A program made the translations under genes and the position numbers. Of a DNA stretch of 64,000 bases, positions 16,236 through 25,487 are shown piece after piece (within the stretch, counting starts at the first letter, position 1; each line of letters begins with the position of its first letter). The notes below the pieces were generated by a model that saw only the letters and a list, made by a program, of their open reading frames with translations, made no database searches and had not been told where the DNA came from. The stretch covers positions 1 to 64,000 of the forward strand of contig JAWLGK010000007.1 of NCBI GenBank assembly GCA_041685115.1, read 5' to 3'. The DNA comes from JALOAT01 sp041685115 (GTDB lineage: Bacteria > Pseudomonadota > Gammaproteobacteria > Thiohalomonadales > Thiohalomonadaceae).

Positions 16236-16925
16236 TTACTTACCGACCTTCGCCAGTTCCGCGCGCATGGCGGCGATGACGGAGTCGTAGCGGTTGGGAT
16301 CGCTGTCCTTGCCGGCGCCGAATACGGCGGAGCCGGCCACGAAGGTGTCGACGCCGGCCTCGGCCACTTCACGGATGTTGGCCGGGCCCACGCCGCCGTC
16401 GATCTCCAGGCGGCAGTTGTAACCGCCCTCGGCGATCATCTTGCGCACCTTGCGCGCCTTTTCGAGCACGTAGGGGATGAACTTCTGGCCGCCGAAGCCC
16501 GGGTTTACGGACATGAGCAGCACCATGTCGAGCTTGGGCAGCACGTATTCCAGCACGTCGATGGGCGTGGCCGGGTTGAACACCAGGCCGGCCTTGCAGC
16601 CGCTGTCTTTGATGAGGCCGACGGTGCGGTCGATGTGCTCGCTGGCTTCCGGGTGGAAGGTGATGTAGGTGGCGCCGGCCTTGGCGAAGTCGGGCACGAT
16701 GCGGTCCACCGGCTTCACCATCAGGTGCACGTCAATGGGCGCGGTGACGCCGTGCTTGCGCAGGGCCTCGCACACCAGGGGGCCGATGGTCAGGTTGGGC
16801 ACGTAGTGGTTGTCCATCACGTCGAAATGGACGATGTCCGCGCCCGACTTGAGCACGTTGTCCACTTCTTCGCCCAGACGGGCGAAATCCGCTGACAGGA
16901 TGGACGGGGCGATCTGGAAATCCAT
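16236..16925 (-). CDS. rpe: Ribulose-phosphate 3-epimerase
   Basis: The 229-residue TIM-barrel epimerase starts at ATG 16925 (MDFQIAPSILSADFARLGEEV). Motifs are HFDVMDNHYVPNLTIGP, DVHLMVKPVD, SVNPGFGGQKFI and EIDGGVGPANI, covering the metal ligands and catalytic Asp pair. It interconverts ribulose-5-phosphate and xylulose-5-phosphate and serves the Calvin cycle and pentose phosphate pathway. It is the first gene of the rpe-gph-trp run. Confidence 0.97.
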   Translation of the reverse strand: MDFQIAPSILSADFARLGEEVDNVLKSGADIVHFDVMDNHYVPNLTIGPLVCEALRKHGVTAPIDVHLMVKPVDRIVPDFAKAGATYITFHPEASEHIDRTVGLIKDSGCKAGLVFNPATPIDVLEYVLPKLDMVLLMSVNPGFGGQKFIPYVLEKARKVRKMIAEGGYNCRLEIDGGVGPANIREVAEAGVDTFVAGSAVFGAGKDSDPNRYDSVIAAMRAELAKVGK

Positions 16926-17108
16926 GATAGGGGTTGCCTCGTTCTTGATTGTATTGCGCTCTTCGGCGCCGTGAAGGACTCGGGATTCTACCCGCCCATG
17001 CCCCATGGGGTACTTACCCCGATGGGAGGGGGCGGCGCCGAGGCCGGCGCCTATAATGGGCGACTACGCCGCTCCACTTCCAGCATAACCAGAAAAAGAG
17101 AGCCCGCC

Positions 17109-17564
17109 ATGAGCCTCGCGATCACCCTCCACCTGCTCGCCGCCGTCCTTTGGGTCGGCGGCATGTTCTTCGCCCATCAGATCCTGCGCCCGGTAGCCGC
17201 CAGCCGGCTCGAACCACCCGAGCGCCTGGTGCTCTGGAAAGGCTGTTTCGACCGCTTTTTCCCCGTGGTCTGGGCCGCCATCGCGCTGCTGCTCGCCACC
17301 GGCTTCTGGATCATCTTCGCCGTGTACGGCGGCATGGCGGAGGTCGGCTGGCACGTGCACGCCATGCTGGGCATCGGCCTGGTCATGATGGCGCTGTTCG
17401 CCTGGCTCTATGTCGTGCCCTATCGCCGCCTGAGCTGGCGCGTGGCGGAGCGGCAATGGCCCGCCGCCGCCGAGGCCCTGGCGCGCATCCGCCAGGTGGT
17501 CGGCATCAACCTGCTGCTCGGCCTGCTGACCACGGCCATCGCCGCCGGTGGCCGTTATTTCTGA
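17109..17564 (+). CDS. CopD-like integral membrane protein
   Basis: A 151-residue membrane protein with four hydrophobic segments, resembling the CopD-like/DUF2269-type small membrane family (LHLLAAVLWVGGMFFAH with a helix His, later WHVHAMLG). ATG 17109 follows a purine-rich stretch and a TATAAT at 17051-17056. Conserved His residues in the helices may bind heme or copper, but this is an inference. It stands alone before the tad locus. Confidence 0.7.
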   Translation: MSLAITLHLLAAVLWVGGMFFAHQILRPVAASRLEPPERLVLWKGCFDRFFPVVWAAIALLLATGFWIIFAVYGGMAEVGWHVHAMLGIGLVMMALFAWLYVVPYRRLSWRVAERQWPAAAEALARIRQVVGINLLLGLLTTAIAAGGRYF

Positions 17565-17767
17565 TCGGCCTGCGGCGCACCGACGCCGCGAAGATGGATT
17601 CCGGATTGCGCCGGAATGACGATGTAACGAAACACCCGCCTTGTCCGTCACTCCGGCGAAAGCCGGGGCCCACGCCACGCCCGCCGCTGCCATGGCGTGC
17701 GCCCCTGCGCCCTCTCGTCAGGGGTATTGCGATTTCCTTCAAGCCCCTCGTCACGACCTTTAGCAAC

Positions 17768-17783
17768 CGTGAACCAGTTCACA
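17768..17783. promoter_or_regulatory. CRP/Vfr-type operator 1 upstream of flp
   Basis: CGTGA-ACCAGT-TCACA is one base from the TGTGA-N6-TCACA consensus and contains the perfect palindrome GTGAACCAGTTCAC. It sits 222 bp before the flp start. Confidence 0.55.
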
Positions 17784-17954
17784 CTTTTTGGTCTCGCAGA
17801 GGCGAAGAATCCGCACGAGGGAGACGTACGCCATCGGGGGGCGACGGGCGTGGCTAGCGTCTAGAACGCGTCTAAGTCCTTGTCGATACGGCATATTCTT
17901 ATGCCACCCGTGTTGCTTTCCGAGGGCGAATAAGGAAATGATGATGAAGGTTTT

Positions 17955-17970
17955 TGTGAACCTGCTCACA
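17955..17970. promoter_or_regulatory. CRP/Vfr-type operator 2 upstream of flp
   Basis: TGTGA-ACCTGC-TCACA matches the CRP consensus half-sites exactly, and is flanked by T-rich sequence on both sides. It ends 19 bp before the flp start codon, so bound CRP might repress or affect a promoter just upstream. Confidence 0.6.
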
Positions 17971-17989
17971 TTTTCAGGAGACCCTTCCC

Positions 17990-18169
17990 ATGCGCGCCAT
18001 GATTCGCCGTTTTATCCGTGATGAAGAAGCTGCCAGCGCCATCGAGTACGCGCTGATCGCAGGTCTGATCGCCGCCGCGATCGCTACCGCACTCACCCCT
18101 ATTGGCGGCCAAATCACGAGCGTTCTTGAGAAAATTCAGACGGCCCTCTCAGGCGCGGCGGGCAGCTAA
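17990..18169 (+). CDS. flp: Flp-type pilin
   Basis: A 59-residue pilin. Its N-terminus (MRAMIRRFIRDEEAASAIEYALIAGL) has the short basic leader and the Flp signature, with a hydrophobic helix after the conserved Glu-Tyr. Prepilin cleavage is expected a few residues before the EYALIAGLI stretch. A Shine-Dalgarno AGGAGA lies 9 bp upstream. It is the major subunit of the Tad/Flp pilus encoded by the next ten genes. Confidence 0.93.
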   Translation: MRAMIRRFIRDEEAASAIEYALIAGLIAAAIATALTPIGGQITSVLEKIQTALSGAAGS

Positions 18170-18187
18170 CTTTCGGCAAACTCGGCC

Positions 18188-18646
18188 GTGAGCTGGGAAT
18201 ACCCGGTGGTGGTAGCTTGGGCGATGGCCGTTGCCGTTCTGGACGCCCGGTTTCGCAGCCTCCCCAACGCGCTGACACTCGGGGCCGTAGTGCTTGCCGT
18301 CATCTATCTGGCAAGTGCGGGGCGGGGTCCGTTGGATACTTCGCCCCTCTCCAGCCTGCTCGCCGCCGGACTGTTCCTGCTCTTCCTGCTGCCTGCCTAC
18401 ACACGGCGCTGGGTGGGCGGCGGCGATGTGAAGCTGGGCGTCGCCTTTGGCCTGCTGGGCGGGGCCAAGGCCTCGCTCCTGACCCTCGGCGCCGGCGGGC
18501 TGCTGCTCGCAGCCTTGGGCTGGCAGGCCAAACGCTCACAGCGGCCGGGCGACCCACCGCGCGTGGTGCCCTGGGGCACCGCCCACGGACTGGCGTTCGC
18601 CAGCGCGGTGGTCGTGATGGAGCACCTTCCCGGCGGCATTTACTGA
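18188..18646 (+). CDS. tadV: Tad prepilin peptidase (TadV/CpaA-like, A24 family)
   Basis: A 152-residue A24 aspartic peptidase. The first Asp lies in AVLDARFRSLPNALTL and the second in the GGGDVKLG motif. About five membrane segments are visible. A GTG start at 18188 lies 18 bp after flp. It should process Flp and TadE-type pseudopilins at the inner membrane. Confidence 0.88.
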   Translation: MSWEYPVVVAWAMAVAVLDARFRSLPNALTLGAVVLAVIYLASAGRGPLDTSPLSSLLAAGLFLLFLLPAYTRRWVGGGDVKLGVAFGLLGGAKASLLTLGAGGLLLAALGWQAKRSQRPGDPPRVVPWGTAHGLAFASAVVVMEHLPGGIY

Positions 18647-18659
18647 GAGGAATGATGCC

Positions 18660-19121
18660 GTGACATGGCGCCCAACCCGAACCCCCGACTGCACCGCTAA
18701 CCAGCGCGGCGCCGCGGCCATCGAGTTCGCGTTGGTGTTTCCGATCTTTCTCCTGTTGTTCTTCGGCCTGATGTTCTTCGGCGTCAGCCTGACCCTGCAA
18801 CACAACCTTAATCACGCCGCCCAGAACGCCGCCAGGGCGGGATTGGCCGTGGACCCGGATGCCTACCCAAGTCCCGCCGCCTACGAAAGCAAGATAAGGG
18901 AGCGCGCCAAGGCCGAAGCGGACCTCGTCCTCGCCTGGATGTCGCCAGCGCTCAAGTCAGCTATCAAGGTTGACTCCGCAGTCACGACTGCGGACGGCGT
19001 CTACTGGCTGGATGTGAGTGTCACGTTACCCAAAAGCTCGCACCCACTGGCAACGCTGGCGGGGTTTCTGTCACTCGATGAATTCACCGACCTGACTGGC
19101 CAGGCCAAGCTGCGCCTGTAA
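18660..19121 (+). CDS. tadE: TadE-family pseudopilin
   Basis: A 153-residue protein with an N-terminal RGAAAIEFALVFPIFLLLFFGL segment, the TadE-like domain. The Glu at position +5 of the mature form and a single membrane helix are evident. It probably starts with GTG at 18660. It acts as a minor pilin of the Tad system. Confidence 0.85.
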   Translation: MTWRPTRTPDCTANQRGAAAIEFALVFPIFLLLFFGLMFFGVSLTLQHNLNHAAQNAARAGLAVDPDAYPSPAAYESKIRERAKAEADLVLAWMSPALKSAIKVDSAVTTADGVYWLDVSVTLPKSSHPLATLAGFLSLDEFTDLTGQAKLRL

Positions 19122-19146
19122 CCAGGTCACTCGAAGGAGCCCTTGA

Positions 19147-19941
19147 ATGAACAGCCAACAACTCAAGCTGTTCGCCGTCGTCACCGCCGTCGCGGCGTTG
19201 CTTTTCGCCTATCTGGCCTTCCAGACCAGCCGTGAACAGCAGGCGCGGCAACAGCTCCTGGAGGCCGAATCCCTGCAAGGCCCGTCCCATTGGAGTAAGG
19301 CGGTGGTGGCGCTGACGCCCTTGCCGCAAGGCCAGGCGATCACCGAGGCGGCGGTGAAACTGGTGCCCGTGGCCATCGCGCCGGCCGAGGGCTTCACCCG
19401 CCTGGAGGACGTGGTTGGCCGCACGCCGGTGGCCACCATCGGCACCGGCGAGCCGCTCACACAGCACCATTTCAGTGAAGGCAGCGATCTGGCGCGGGCC
19501 CTCGGCGAGCACGAACGGGCCGTCGCCATCAAGGTCAACGAGGTGGTCAGCGTGGGTGGACTGATCGGCGCGGGCGACTACGTGGACGTGCTGGTTTACG
19601 TACCCGCGGATGGTCGTCAGGTGAAGCTGTCGCAGGCCCAGGTGGCGCTCGAGCGCCTGCGGGTCCTCGCCTACGGCGGTGACGCCGGGGCCGCACGCGC
19701 CAGCGATCGCACCGCAGTGCTCGCCGTGCCCACCAAGGACGTGTCACGCCTGGTGCTCGCCGCCAATGCCGGCGACCTGCGCCTCGCCCTGCACGGCGCG
19801 CGCCCGGCGGACGCCGCCGCGCCGCTGCCCGCCGCCTTGCTGCGTGATCTGGACCGCACACCCGTGGTGCGCGCCCCCGTGCGCACCCGCGAGGAAGTCA
19901 CCGTCTACCGCGCCGGCGAAAAAAGCCGCGTCGTGAAATGA
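19147..19941 (+). CDS. cpaB: Flp pilus assembly protein CpaB/RcpC
   Basis: A 264-residue protein with one N-terminal membrane anchor (FAVVTAVAALLFAYLAF) followed by a SAF domain and the CpaB/RcpC segment GLIGAGDYVDVLVY. A GAAGGAG Shine-Dalgarno lies before ATG 19147. It is a periplasmic partner of the secretin encoded next. Confidence 0.9.
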   Translation: MNSQQLKLFAVVTAVAALLFAYLAFQTSREQQARQQLLEAESLQGPSHWSKAVVALTPLPQGQAITEAAVKLVPVAIAPAEGFTRLEDVVGRTPVATIGTGEPLTQHHFSEGSDLARALGEHERAVAIKVNEVVSVGGLIGAGDYVDVLVYVPADGRQVKLSQAQVALERLRVLAYGGDAGAARASDRTAVLAVPTKDVSRLVLAANAGDLRLALHGARPADAAAPLPAALLRDLDRTPVVRAPVRTREEVTVYRAGEKSRVVK

Positions 19942-19949
19942 GGCCTCCC

Positions 19950-21155
19950 ATGACAAGACTCAATGCACTGCGCACGGCCGGGATGCTCTGCCTGCTGTTG
20001 TGGCAAGGATTGCTCCACGCCGAACCCGGCGTGCTGCGCGTGGAGGCCGGCGGTCATCACCTGATGACGCGCCCGGGCGGCGTGGCGCGGCTGGCCGTGG
20101 CCAACCCCGAGGTGGCCGACGTGGAGCTGCTCTCGGCCCGCGAACTCCTGGTGGTCGGCAAGCAACTGGGCGAGACCCAGTTTCGCCTGTGGCCCAAGGG
20201 CGCGCCCGTGGAGGAGTACCGCATCATTGTGGAAGCGCCGGGCGCATCCAATCGCGACGCGGTGAGCAGCCAAGTGCAGACCGACATCAAGGTGGTGGAG
20301 GTGAGCCGCCAGGCGCTCATGCAGTCGGGCATGATGCTCGGCAAGAACACCGGCAACACCACCCTCGCCATCGGCGCGCCGGGCAGCCTGTCGGGCGTCA
20401 CCTCGTCCACGGCGGGCGCCGAAGGCTTCGGCGGCTCCGGCTTCACCCTGGAAAGCAGCAGCGGTTTCCTGCCCATCGCGCAAGCCTTCAACCTGGTGGC
20501 GGGCAACGCCAAAAAGGGCCTGCTCGGCGTCGTCAGCGTGCTGGAGAACAATGGCTTCGCCTACACCCTGGCCGAGCCGAGCCTGACGGTCATGAACGGC
20601 CAGACCGCCACCTTCCTCGCCGGCGGCGAAGTGCCCATTCCGGTGGCCGCTGACAACGGCAACATCAGCATCGAATACCGTGATTTCGGCGTGCGCCTCA
20701 TGCTCACGCCCACGGTGCTCGATGCCAACCGCATCGTGTTGAAAGTGGCGCCCGAGGTGAGCGAGCTCGACCCTAACACGGCGGTGGCCACCGCCGGCGT
20801 GTCCGTGCCGGGCTTCCGCGTGCGCCGCACCGAGACCACCATCCAGCTCGCCGAGGGCGAGAGCTTCGTCATCAGCGGCCTCATCAGCCGCAACAACATC
20901 GCCGCCGTGGACAAGGTGCCGTTCCTGGGCGACCTGCCCATCATCGGCGCGTTCTTCAAATCCACGCGCGTGCAGCGCGAAGACAAGGAACTCATCATGG
21001 TGGTGACGCCGCACCTGGTGCGCGCCATGGCGCGCGGTGCGCCCACGCCGGCGCTGCCCGGCGAGGGTTTCGGTCGCTATCAGCCCGGCTTCGCCGATCT
21101 GCTGTTCCTGGAAACCGGCCGTTTCGACCGGCTCAACGACAAAGCATCCCGTTAG
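19950..21155 (+). CDS. cpaC: Flp pilus secretin CpaC/RcpA
   Basis: An outer-membrane secretin of about 401 residues with a signal peptide (LRTAGMLCLLLWQGLLHA), an N-domain with the pilus-type LLVVGKQLGETQF segment, and the secretin core VPIPV...YRDFGVRLMLTPTVLDANRI, ending PHLVRAM. ATG 19950 has GAGG at proper spacing; ATG 19938 overlaps the cpaB stop and is an alternative. Confidence 0.92.
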   Translation: MTRLNALRTAGMLCLLLWQGLLHAEPGVLRVEAGGHHLMTRPGGVARLAVANPEVADVELLSARELLVVGKQLGETQFRLWPKGAPVEEYRIIVEAPGASNRDAVSSQVQTDIKVVEVSRQALMQSGMMLGKNTGNTTLAIGAPGSLSGVTSSTAGAEGFGGSGFTLESSSGFLPIAQAFNLVAGNAKKGLLGVVSVLENNGFAYTLAEPSLTVMNGQTATFLAGGEVPIPVAADNGNISIEYRDFGVRLMLTPTVLDANRIVLKVAPEVSELDPNTAVATAGVSVPGFRVRRTETTIQLAEGESFVISGLISRNNIAAVDKVPFLGDLPIIGAFFKSTRVQREDKELIMVVTPHLVRAMARGAPTPALPGEGFGRYQPGFADLLFLETGRFDRLNDKASR

Positions 21156-21163
21156 GAGCCCCC

Positions 21164-22351
21164 ATGGCCAGCGTCGTCGTCGTCACCCAACGCGAGGATT
21201 ACGTCCAGTGGCTGATGGATGCCCTGGACAAGGAACGGGAGGTCGTGGTCGCCGACCAGGACACCGTGGAGCGCGTGCTGCAACTCATCGACGCCACCGC
21301 CGCGAACCTGGTGTTCGTGCAACTGGGCGGCGGCGAGAAACGTTCCCACACCGCCCTCATCGAGGGCCTGCTCGCGGCCAAGCCCATGCTGGGCATCGTC
21401 GCCATCAGCGACAGCATCGACAACACCCTGCTGTTGTCGGCCATGCGCGCGGGCGCACGCGATTTCCTGCGCGTGGGCAGCAACCCGCGCGACGTGCTCG
21501 CCCTGGTCTACCGCCTGGACGAGAAAAGTCCGCAGGACGCGGCGCCCGTGGCGCCGCGCTCGCAGGTGTTTTCCTTCCTCTCGGCGCGCCCCTACGAAGG
21601 CATCACCACCCTGGCGGTGCATACCGCGCTCGCGCTGCTCGAACAGGAGGAAGAAGGCCGCGTACTGTTGCTCGACCTCGGCATGCCGCCCGCCGATTCC
21701 CTGTTGATCCTCGGCCTCAAGTCCACCTACAGCTTCGTGGACGCGATCCGCAGCGTACGCCGCTTCGACCAGACCCTCATCCGTACCGCCTTCACCACCC
21801 ACAAGAGCGGCCTCACCATCCTGTCCTTGCCGGACGACCCCAAGGAGATGGAAGCGGTCACCTCCGCCGACGTGATGATCCTGCTGAACATCCTGCGCGC
21901 CTATTTCAGCCGCATCGTCATTCACCTGGGCGGCGTCACGCCTTCTGATTTCGTGCGTCTGATCCTCGGCAAGTCCGATGAGGTGTTCCTGGTCGTCGAG
22001 CAATCGGTGCCGAGCTGCCACGCCAGCAAGCAGCTGCTCGATTTCCTGTCGGCCCGCGATTATCCCACCGACGGCATCGGGCTCATCGTGGACCGCTATT
22101 CCCCCGACGTGGGCCTTGAATGCAGCGATATCGCCGAATTGCTCGGACTGACGTTACAGCACGCCCTACCCGCCAGCGGCATGGTGCGACTGAAGGCCCT
22201 CAACGCGGGACGCAGCATCTTCGAGATCGCCGGCAACGACCCCTACAGCAAGGCGGTGCGCGCCCTTGCCGCGCAACTGACCGGAATCGAGCACAGACCG
22301 GCCGAGCACAGCGACGGCTGGCGCGGGCTGCTGAACCGGCTGCTGGGCTGA
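21164..22351 (+). CDS. tadZ: Pilus localisation protein TadZ/CpaE (atypical ATPase)
   Basis: A 395-residue protein with an N-terminal receiver-like domain (about residues 1-120, SAMRAGARDFLRVG) and a ParA/MinD-like domain. The expected deviant Walker A (KGGxGKT) is replaced by SARPYEGITT, with no Lys in either usual position, so ATP hydrolysis is doubtful. TadZ proteins place the Tad apparatus in the cell. It lies between the secretin and the ATPase as in other tad loci. Confidence 0.87.
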   Translation: MASVVVVTQREDYVQWLMDALDKEREVVVADQDTVERVLQLIDATAANLVFVQLGGGEKRSHTALIEGLLAAKPMLGIVAISDSIDNTLLLSAMRAGARDFLRVGSNPRDVLALVYRLDEKSPQDAAPVAPRSQVFSFLSARPYEGITTLAVHTALALLEQEEEGRVLLLDLGMPPADSLLILGLKSTYSFVDAIRSVRRFDQTLIRTAFTTHKSGLTILSLPDDPKEMEAVTSADVMILLNILRAYFSRIVIHLGGVTPSDFVRLILGKSDEVFLVVEQSVPSCHASKQLLDFLSARDYPTDGIGLIVDRYSPDVGLECSDIAELLGLTLQHALPASGMVRLKALNAGRSIFEIAGNDPYSKAVRALAAQLTGIEHRPAEHSDGWRGLLNRLLG

Positions 22352-22361
22352 GACCTCCGCC

Positions 22362-23663
22362 ATGGACATCCTGACCTCGAACGCGCACGACGACCTGCAA
22401 CAGAGCGAACAGTACCAGTCGCTCAAGGGCCGTCTACACCGTTTCCTGCTCAACACGGTGGAGGAGGAAAACGTCAATCCAGGCGACTGGTCGCAAGACC
22501 AGGTGCGTGACTACGTGGAGGCGAAGATCCATTTCTTCATCGCCGACCAGCGCCTGGCCATCAATCGCCGTGAGGTGGAAACGCTGGTCGGCGACATGAT
22601 CGACGAGCTGCTCGGTTTCGGCCCCATCCAGCGCCTCATCGAGGATGAGGACGTCAACGACATCCTGGTGAACGGTGCCACGCAGATCTACGTGGAACGC
22701 CGCGGCAAGCTGCTCAAGACGCCGCTGCGCTTCATCGACGACGCCCACGTGCTGCGCATCATCCACCGCATCCTCGCCCCGCTCGGGCGCCGCCTGGACG
22801 AGACCTCGCCCATGGTGGACGCACGCCTGCCCGACGGCGGCCGTGTCAACGCCATCGTCCCGCCGCTGGCGCTGGACGGCCCCAGCCTGTCCATCCGCAA
22901 GTTCCGCAAAGAACCGCTGCGTGCCGGCGACCTGCTCACCTACGGCACCCTGAACGAGCCCATGCTCAAGCTGCTGCGCGCCGCGGTGCGCGCGCGCTGC
23001 AACCTGCTCGTCATCGGCGCCAGCGGCGCCGGCAAGACAACGCTGTTGAACGTGCTGTCCGGCTACATCCCGCCGGAAGAACGCATCGTCACCATCGAGG
23101 ACGCGGCCGAGCTGTCGCTCGATCACCCGCACGTGGTGCGCCTGGAATCCCGTCCGCCCAACCTGGAGGGCCAGGGCGAAGTGAACATGCGCGCGCTGTT
23201 GCGCAATGCCCTGCGCATGCGGCCCGACCGCATCATCGTCGGCGAGGTGCGCGGCCCGGAAATGCTCGACATGTTGCAGGCCATGAGCACCGGCCACGAG
23301 GGCTCCATGGGCACACTGCACGCCAACAGCCCGCGCGACGCGCTCAGCCGCCTGGAGATGCTGGCCGGTTTCGCCGGCTACGGCGGCAGCGAATTCACCC
23401 TGCGCCAGCAGGTGGCCGCGGCCATCGAGCTCATCGTGCAGGTGGGCCGGCTGGCGGGCGGCGAGCGCAAGGTGCTGCACATCCACGAGGTGACCGGCAT
23501 GGCCGACAACAACTACCTGATGCAGGAGCTGTTCCGCTATGACACCACGCACCAGGAATTCATGCAGACCGAGCTGAAGCCACACAACCCGAAACTGCAA
23601 CGTCAGTTGCAGGCCGAAGAGTCACAATCGGCGCCCTTCGTCGCGAGTCGCTATGTCATTTAG
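22362..23663 (+). CDS. tadA: Tad pilus assembly ATPase TadA/CpaF
   Basis: A 433-residue secretion ATPase. Walker A is GASGAGKTT at residues 219-227; the Asp box (TIEDAAEL), Walker B region (RIIVGEVRGPE) and His box (GHEGSMGTLHANS) are all present. It powers assembly of Flp pili at the cytoplasmic face. It overlaps tadB by 11 bp. Confidence 0.95.
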   Translation: MDILTSNAHDDLQQSEQYQSLKGRLHRFLLNTVEEENVNPGDWSQDQVRDYVEAKIHFFIADQRLAINRREVETLVGDMIDELLGFGPIQRLIEDEDVNDILVNGATQIYVERRGKLLKTPLRFIDDAHVLRIIHRILAPLGRRLDETSPMVDARLPDGGRVNAIVPPLALDGPSLSIRKFRKEPLRAGDLLTYGTLNEPMLKLLRAAVRARCNLLVIGASGAGKTTLLNVLSGYIPPEERIVTIEDAAELSLDHPHVVRLESRPPNLEGQGEVNMRALLRNALRMRPDRIIVGEVRGPEMLDMLQAMSTGHEGSMGTLHANSPRDALSRLEMLAGFAGYGGSEFTLRQQVAAAIELIVQVGRLAGGERKVLHIHEVTGMADNNYLMQELFRYDTTHQEFMQTELKPHNPKLQRQLQAEESQSAPFVASRYVI

Positions 23664-24564
23664 CAGCCTTGCCATTTTCGCCGCCGTCGTCTCCGCCGCG
23701 CTGTGCTTCGCCGCCGTAGGGATGATGGAGCTGCGCCGCAAGCGCCGCGATGCGCTGTTGCTGCGCCTGCGCGGGCTCATCGGCGGCGACACCCACTCGC
23801 CACAGGCCCGGCGGCGCACGGAAAACCGGCTGGCACAACAGGTCGTCGCCCTGCTGTGGCGCGCCGGCATTGTCCCGGCGCCTTGGCAGGCATGGATGAC
23901 CGCCGGCGCGATGGCCATTGCAGCGCTGGTCGGTGCCCTGCTGCAAGGGACCTTCGGTCTGTTGCTCTACCCGCTGCTGCTGCTCGGCGGCATGTACCTG
24001 CTGCTGTTGCGCCGCGCCTCGGCCCGGCGGCGGCTCATGATCGAGCAGTTGCCGGTATTCATCGATCACCTCTGGCGCGCGGTGAGCACCGGCAACACCC
24101 TCGACAGCGCCTTCACCACGGCGACCCTCGAGTCACAGGCTCCGCTGCGCGGCGCGCTGGAACGCGTGGTGCGCGAGATCCGCCTCGGCGGCGCCTTGGA
24201 AGAGGCCCTTGAACAGAGCGCGCGCACCTACGAAATCCAGGAGCTGCGCGTGCTCACCCTGGCAGTGGCCGTAAACCGGCGTTACGGCTCCAGCATCCAG
24301 GAACTGCTGAAGAGCGTGGTCACCATGATCCGCCGCAGCGAGGCGGCGCGGCGCGAATTCCGTTCGCTCACCGGCGAGACGCGCATGTCCGCCTGGGTGC
24401 TCGGGCTCACCCCGGTGGCCATCGGCCTGTTCACGCTGCTCACCAGCCCCGATTACCTGAGCGTGCTCTGGCAGGACCCGACCGGACGCACCATCCTCGG
24501 CTTCGGGCTCGGCGCCCAGAGCCTGGGTGCGCTGATCCTCTGGCGCATGATGCGGGCGTTCTGA
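23653..24564 (+). CDS. tadB: Tad inner-membrane platform protein TadB
   Basis: A 303-residue type II secretion F-domain protein. The cytoplasmic F domain (EQLPVFIDHLWRAVSTGNTLDSAF) is flanked by membrane helices at the N-terminus, middle and C-terminus. It is paired with tadC 1 bp downstream. Confidence 0.9.
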   Translation: MSFSSLAIFAAVVSAALCFAAVGMMELRRKRRDALLLRLRGLIGGDTHSPQARRRTENRLAQQVVALLWRAGIVPAPWQAWMTAGAMAIAALVGALLQGTFGLLLYPLLLLGGMYLLLLRRASARRRLMIEQLPVFIDHLWRAVSTGNTLDSAFTTATLESQAPLRGALERVVREIRLGGALEEALEQSARTYEIQELRVLTLAVAVNRRYGSSIQELLKSVVTMIRRSEAARREFRSLTGETRMSAWVLGLTPVAIGLFTLLTSPDYLSVLWQDPTGRTILGFGLGAQSLGALILWRMMRAF

Positions 24565-24565
24565 C

Positions 24566-25486
24566 ATGACCGCTCTGCTCTACGCCCTCGGTACCGCGTC
24601 ACTGCTGCTCAGTCTGGGGTTGCTCGCCCTGGCGCTGCGCGCGGACCAGCGGCGCCGCGCGCTGCGCATGCGCCTGCGCGGCGCGCTCGGCATGGGCGCG
24701 GAACAGCGCCACACGGAATTGCACGGCCTGGCGGGCCACCTGGCGCGGCTGGGCGGCGCGTGGCTCAGCAGCCACGGCGAAGACCCCGAGGTCAACCGGC
24801 TACTCGCACGCGCCGGCTGGCATCGGCAGCAGGACCAGGCGATGTACTTCGGCCTGCAACTGGTGCTGCCCGCGGCCGCCGTGCTGCTGGTATTCGTGCT
24901 CTGGCTGGGCGGCGGCCATGGCTTTTCCATGCGCACGCTGCTGGCGTTTTTCGCCGCCCCTGCGCTGGCCTTTCTGGCGCCGCGTTATGTGCTGCGGGCA
25001 CTGGCCACCCGCCGCCAGCGCGCCATGCGTGAGGAAGTGCCGCTGCTCGCCCAGGTGTTGAAGGTGCTGTTCGATGCGGGCCTCGGCCTCGATCAGGCGC
25101 TGCTCACCGTGGCCACCGAACACGCCGACATGATCCCGAACCTCGCCGCCGAGCTGCGCCCGGTCATGCGCCAGGTGAGCCGTGGCGCCGATCGCTCGGA
25201 GACGCTGGCCGCCGTGGCGCGGCTGCTCGACGTGCAGGACCTCACCGACCTGGTCACCATGCTGCGGCAGATCGACCGCTACGGCGGCGGCATCCAGCAG
25301 CCGATCAAGGCCTTCATCGAACTGCTCGACGAGCGCCGCCGCACCGACCTGCAGGAGCGCGTCAGCAAGCTCTCGGGGTCCATGACCATCGTCATGGTGG
25401 TGTTCCTGTTTCCGGCCCTGCTGGTATTCCTGGCGGGACCGGGGTTTCTCTCGATTTTGAAGATGCTGACCGGCTTCGGAGGCTGA
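24566..25486 (+). CDS. tadC: Tad inner-membrane platform protein TadC
   Basis: A 306-residue second F-domain platform protein. Features are the EEVPLLAQVLKVLFDAGLGLDQAL segment and C-terminal helices FLFPALLVFLAGPGF. It is separated by a single base from tadB and from the downstream lipoprotein, showing tight operon packing. Confidence 0.9.
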   Translation: MTALLYALGTASLLLSLGLLALALRADQRRRALRMRLRGALGMGAEQRHTELHGLAGHLARLGGAWLSSHGEDPEVNRLLARAGWHRQQDQAMYFGLQLVLPAAAVLLVFVLWLGGGHGFSMRTLLAFFAAPALAFLAPRYVLRALATRRQRAMREEVPLLAQVLKVLFDAGLGLDQALLTVATEHADMIPNLAAELRPVMRQVSRGADRSETLAAVARLLDVQDLTDLVTMLRQIDRYGGGIQQPIKAFIELLDERRRTDLQERVSKLSGSMTIVMVVFLFPALLVFLAGPGFLSILKMLTGFGG

Positions 25487-25487
25487 C

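Larger units (their letters stand above)
17565..17989 (+). other. 425-bp non-coding region ahead of flp
   Basis: No gene is seen. The left part carries a REP-like stem (CCGGCGAAAGCCGG). The right part carries two CRP-type palindromes (17768-17783 and 17955-17970). A weak sigma-54-like string at 17902-17917 lacks the invariant GG and is not proposed as a promoter. Confidence 0.5.

Noticed and set aside
17902..17917. Sigma-54-like promoter ahead of flp
   Set aside because: TGCCAC-CCGTG-TTGCT lacks the near-invariant GG of the -24 element.
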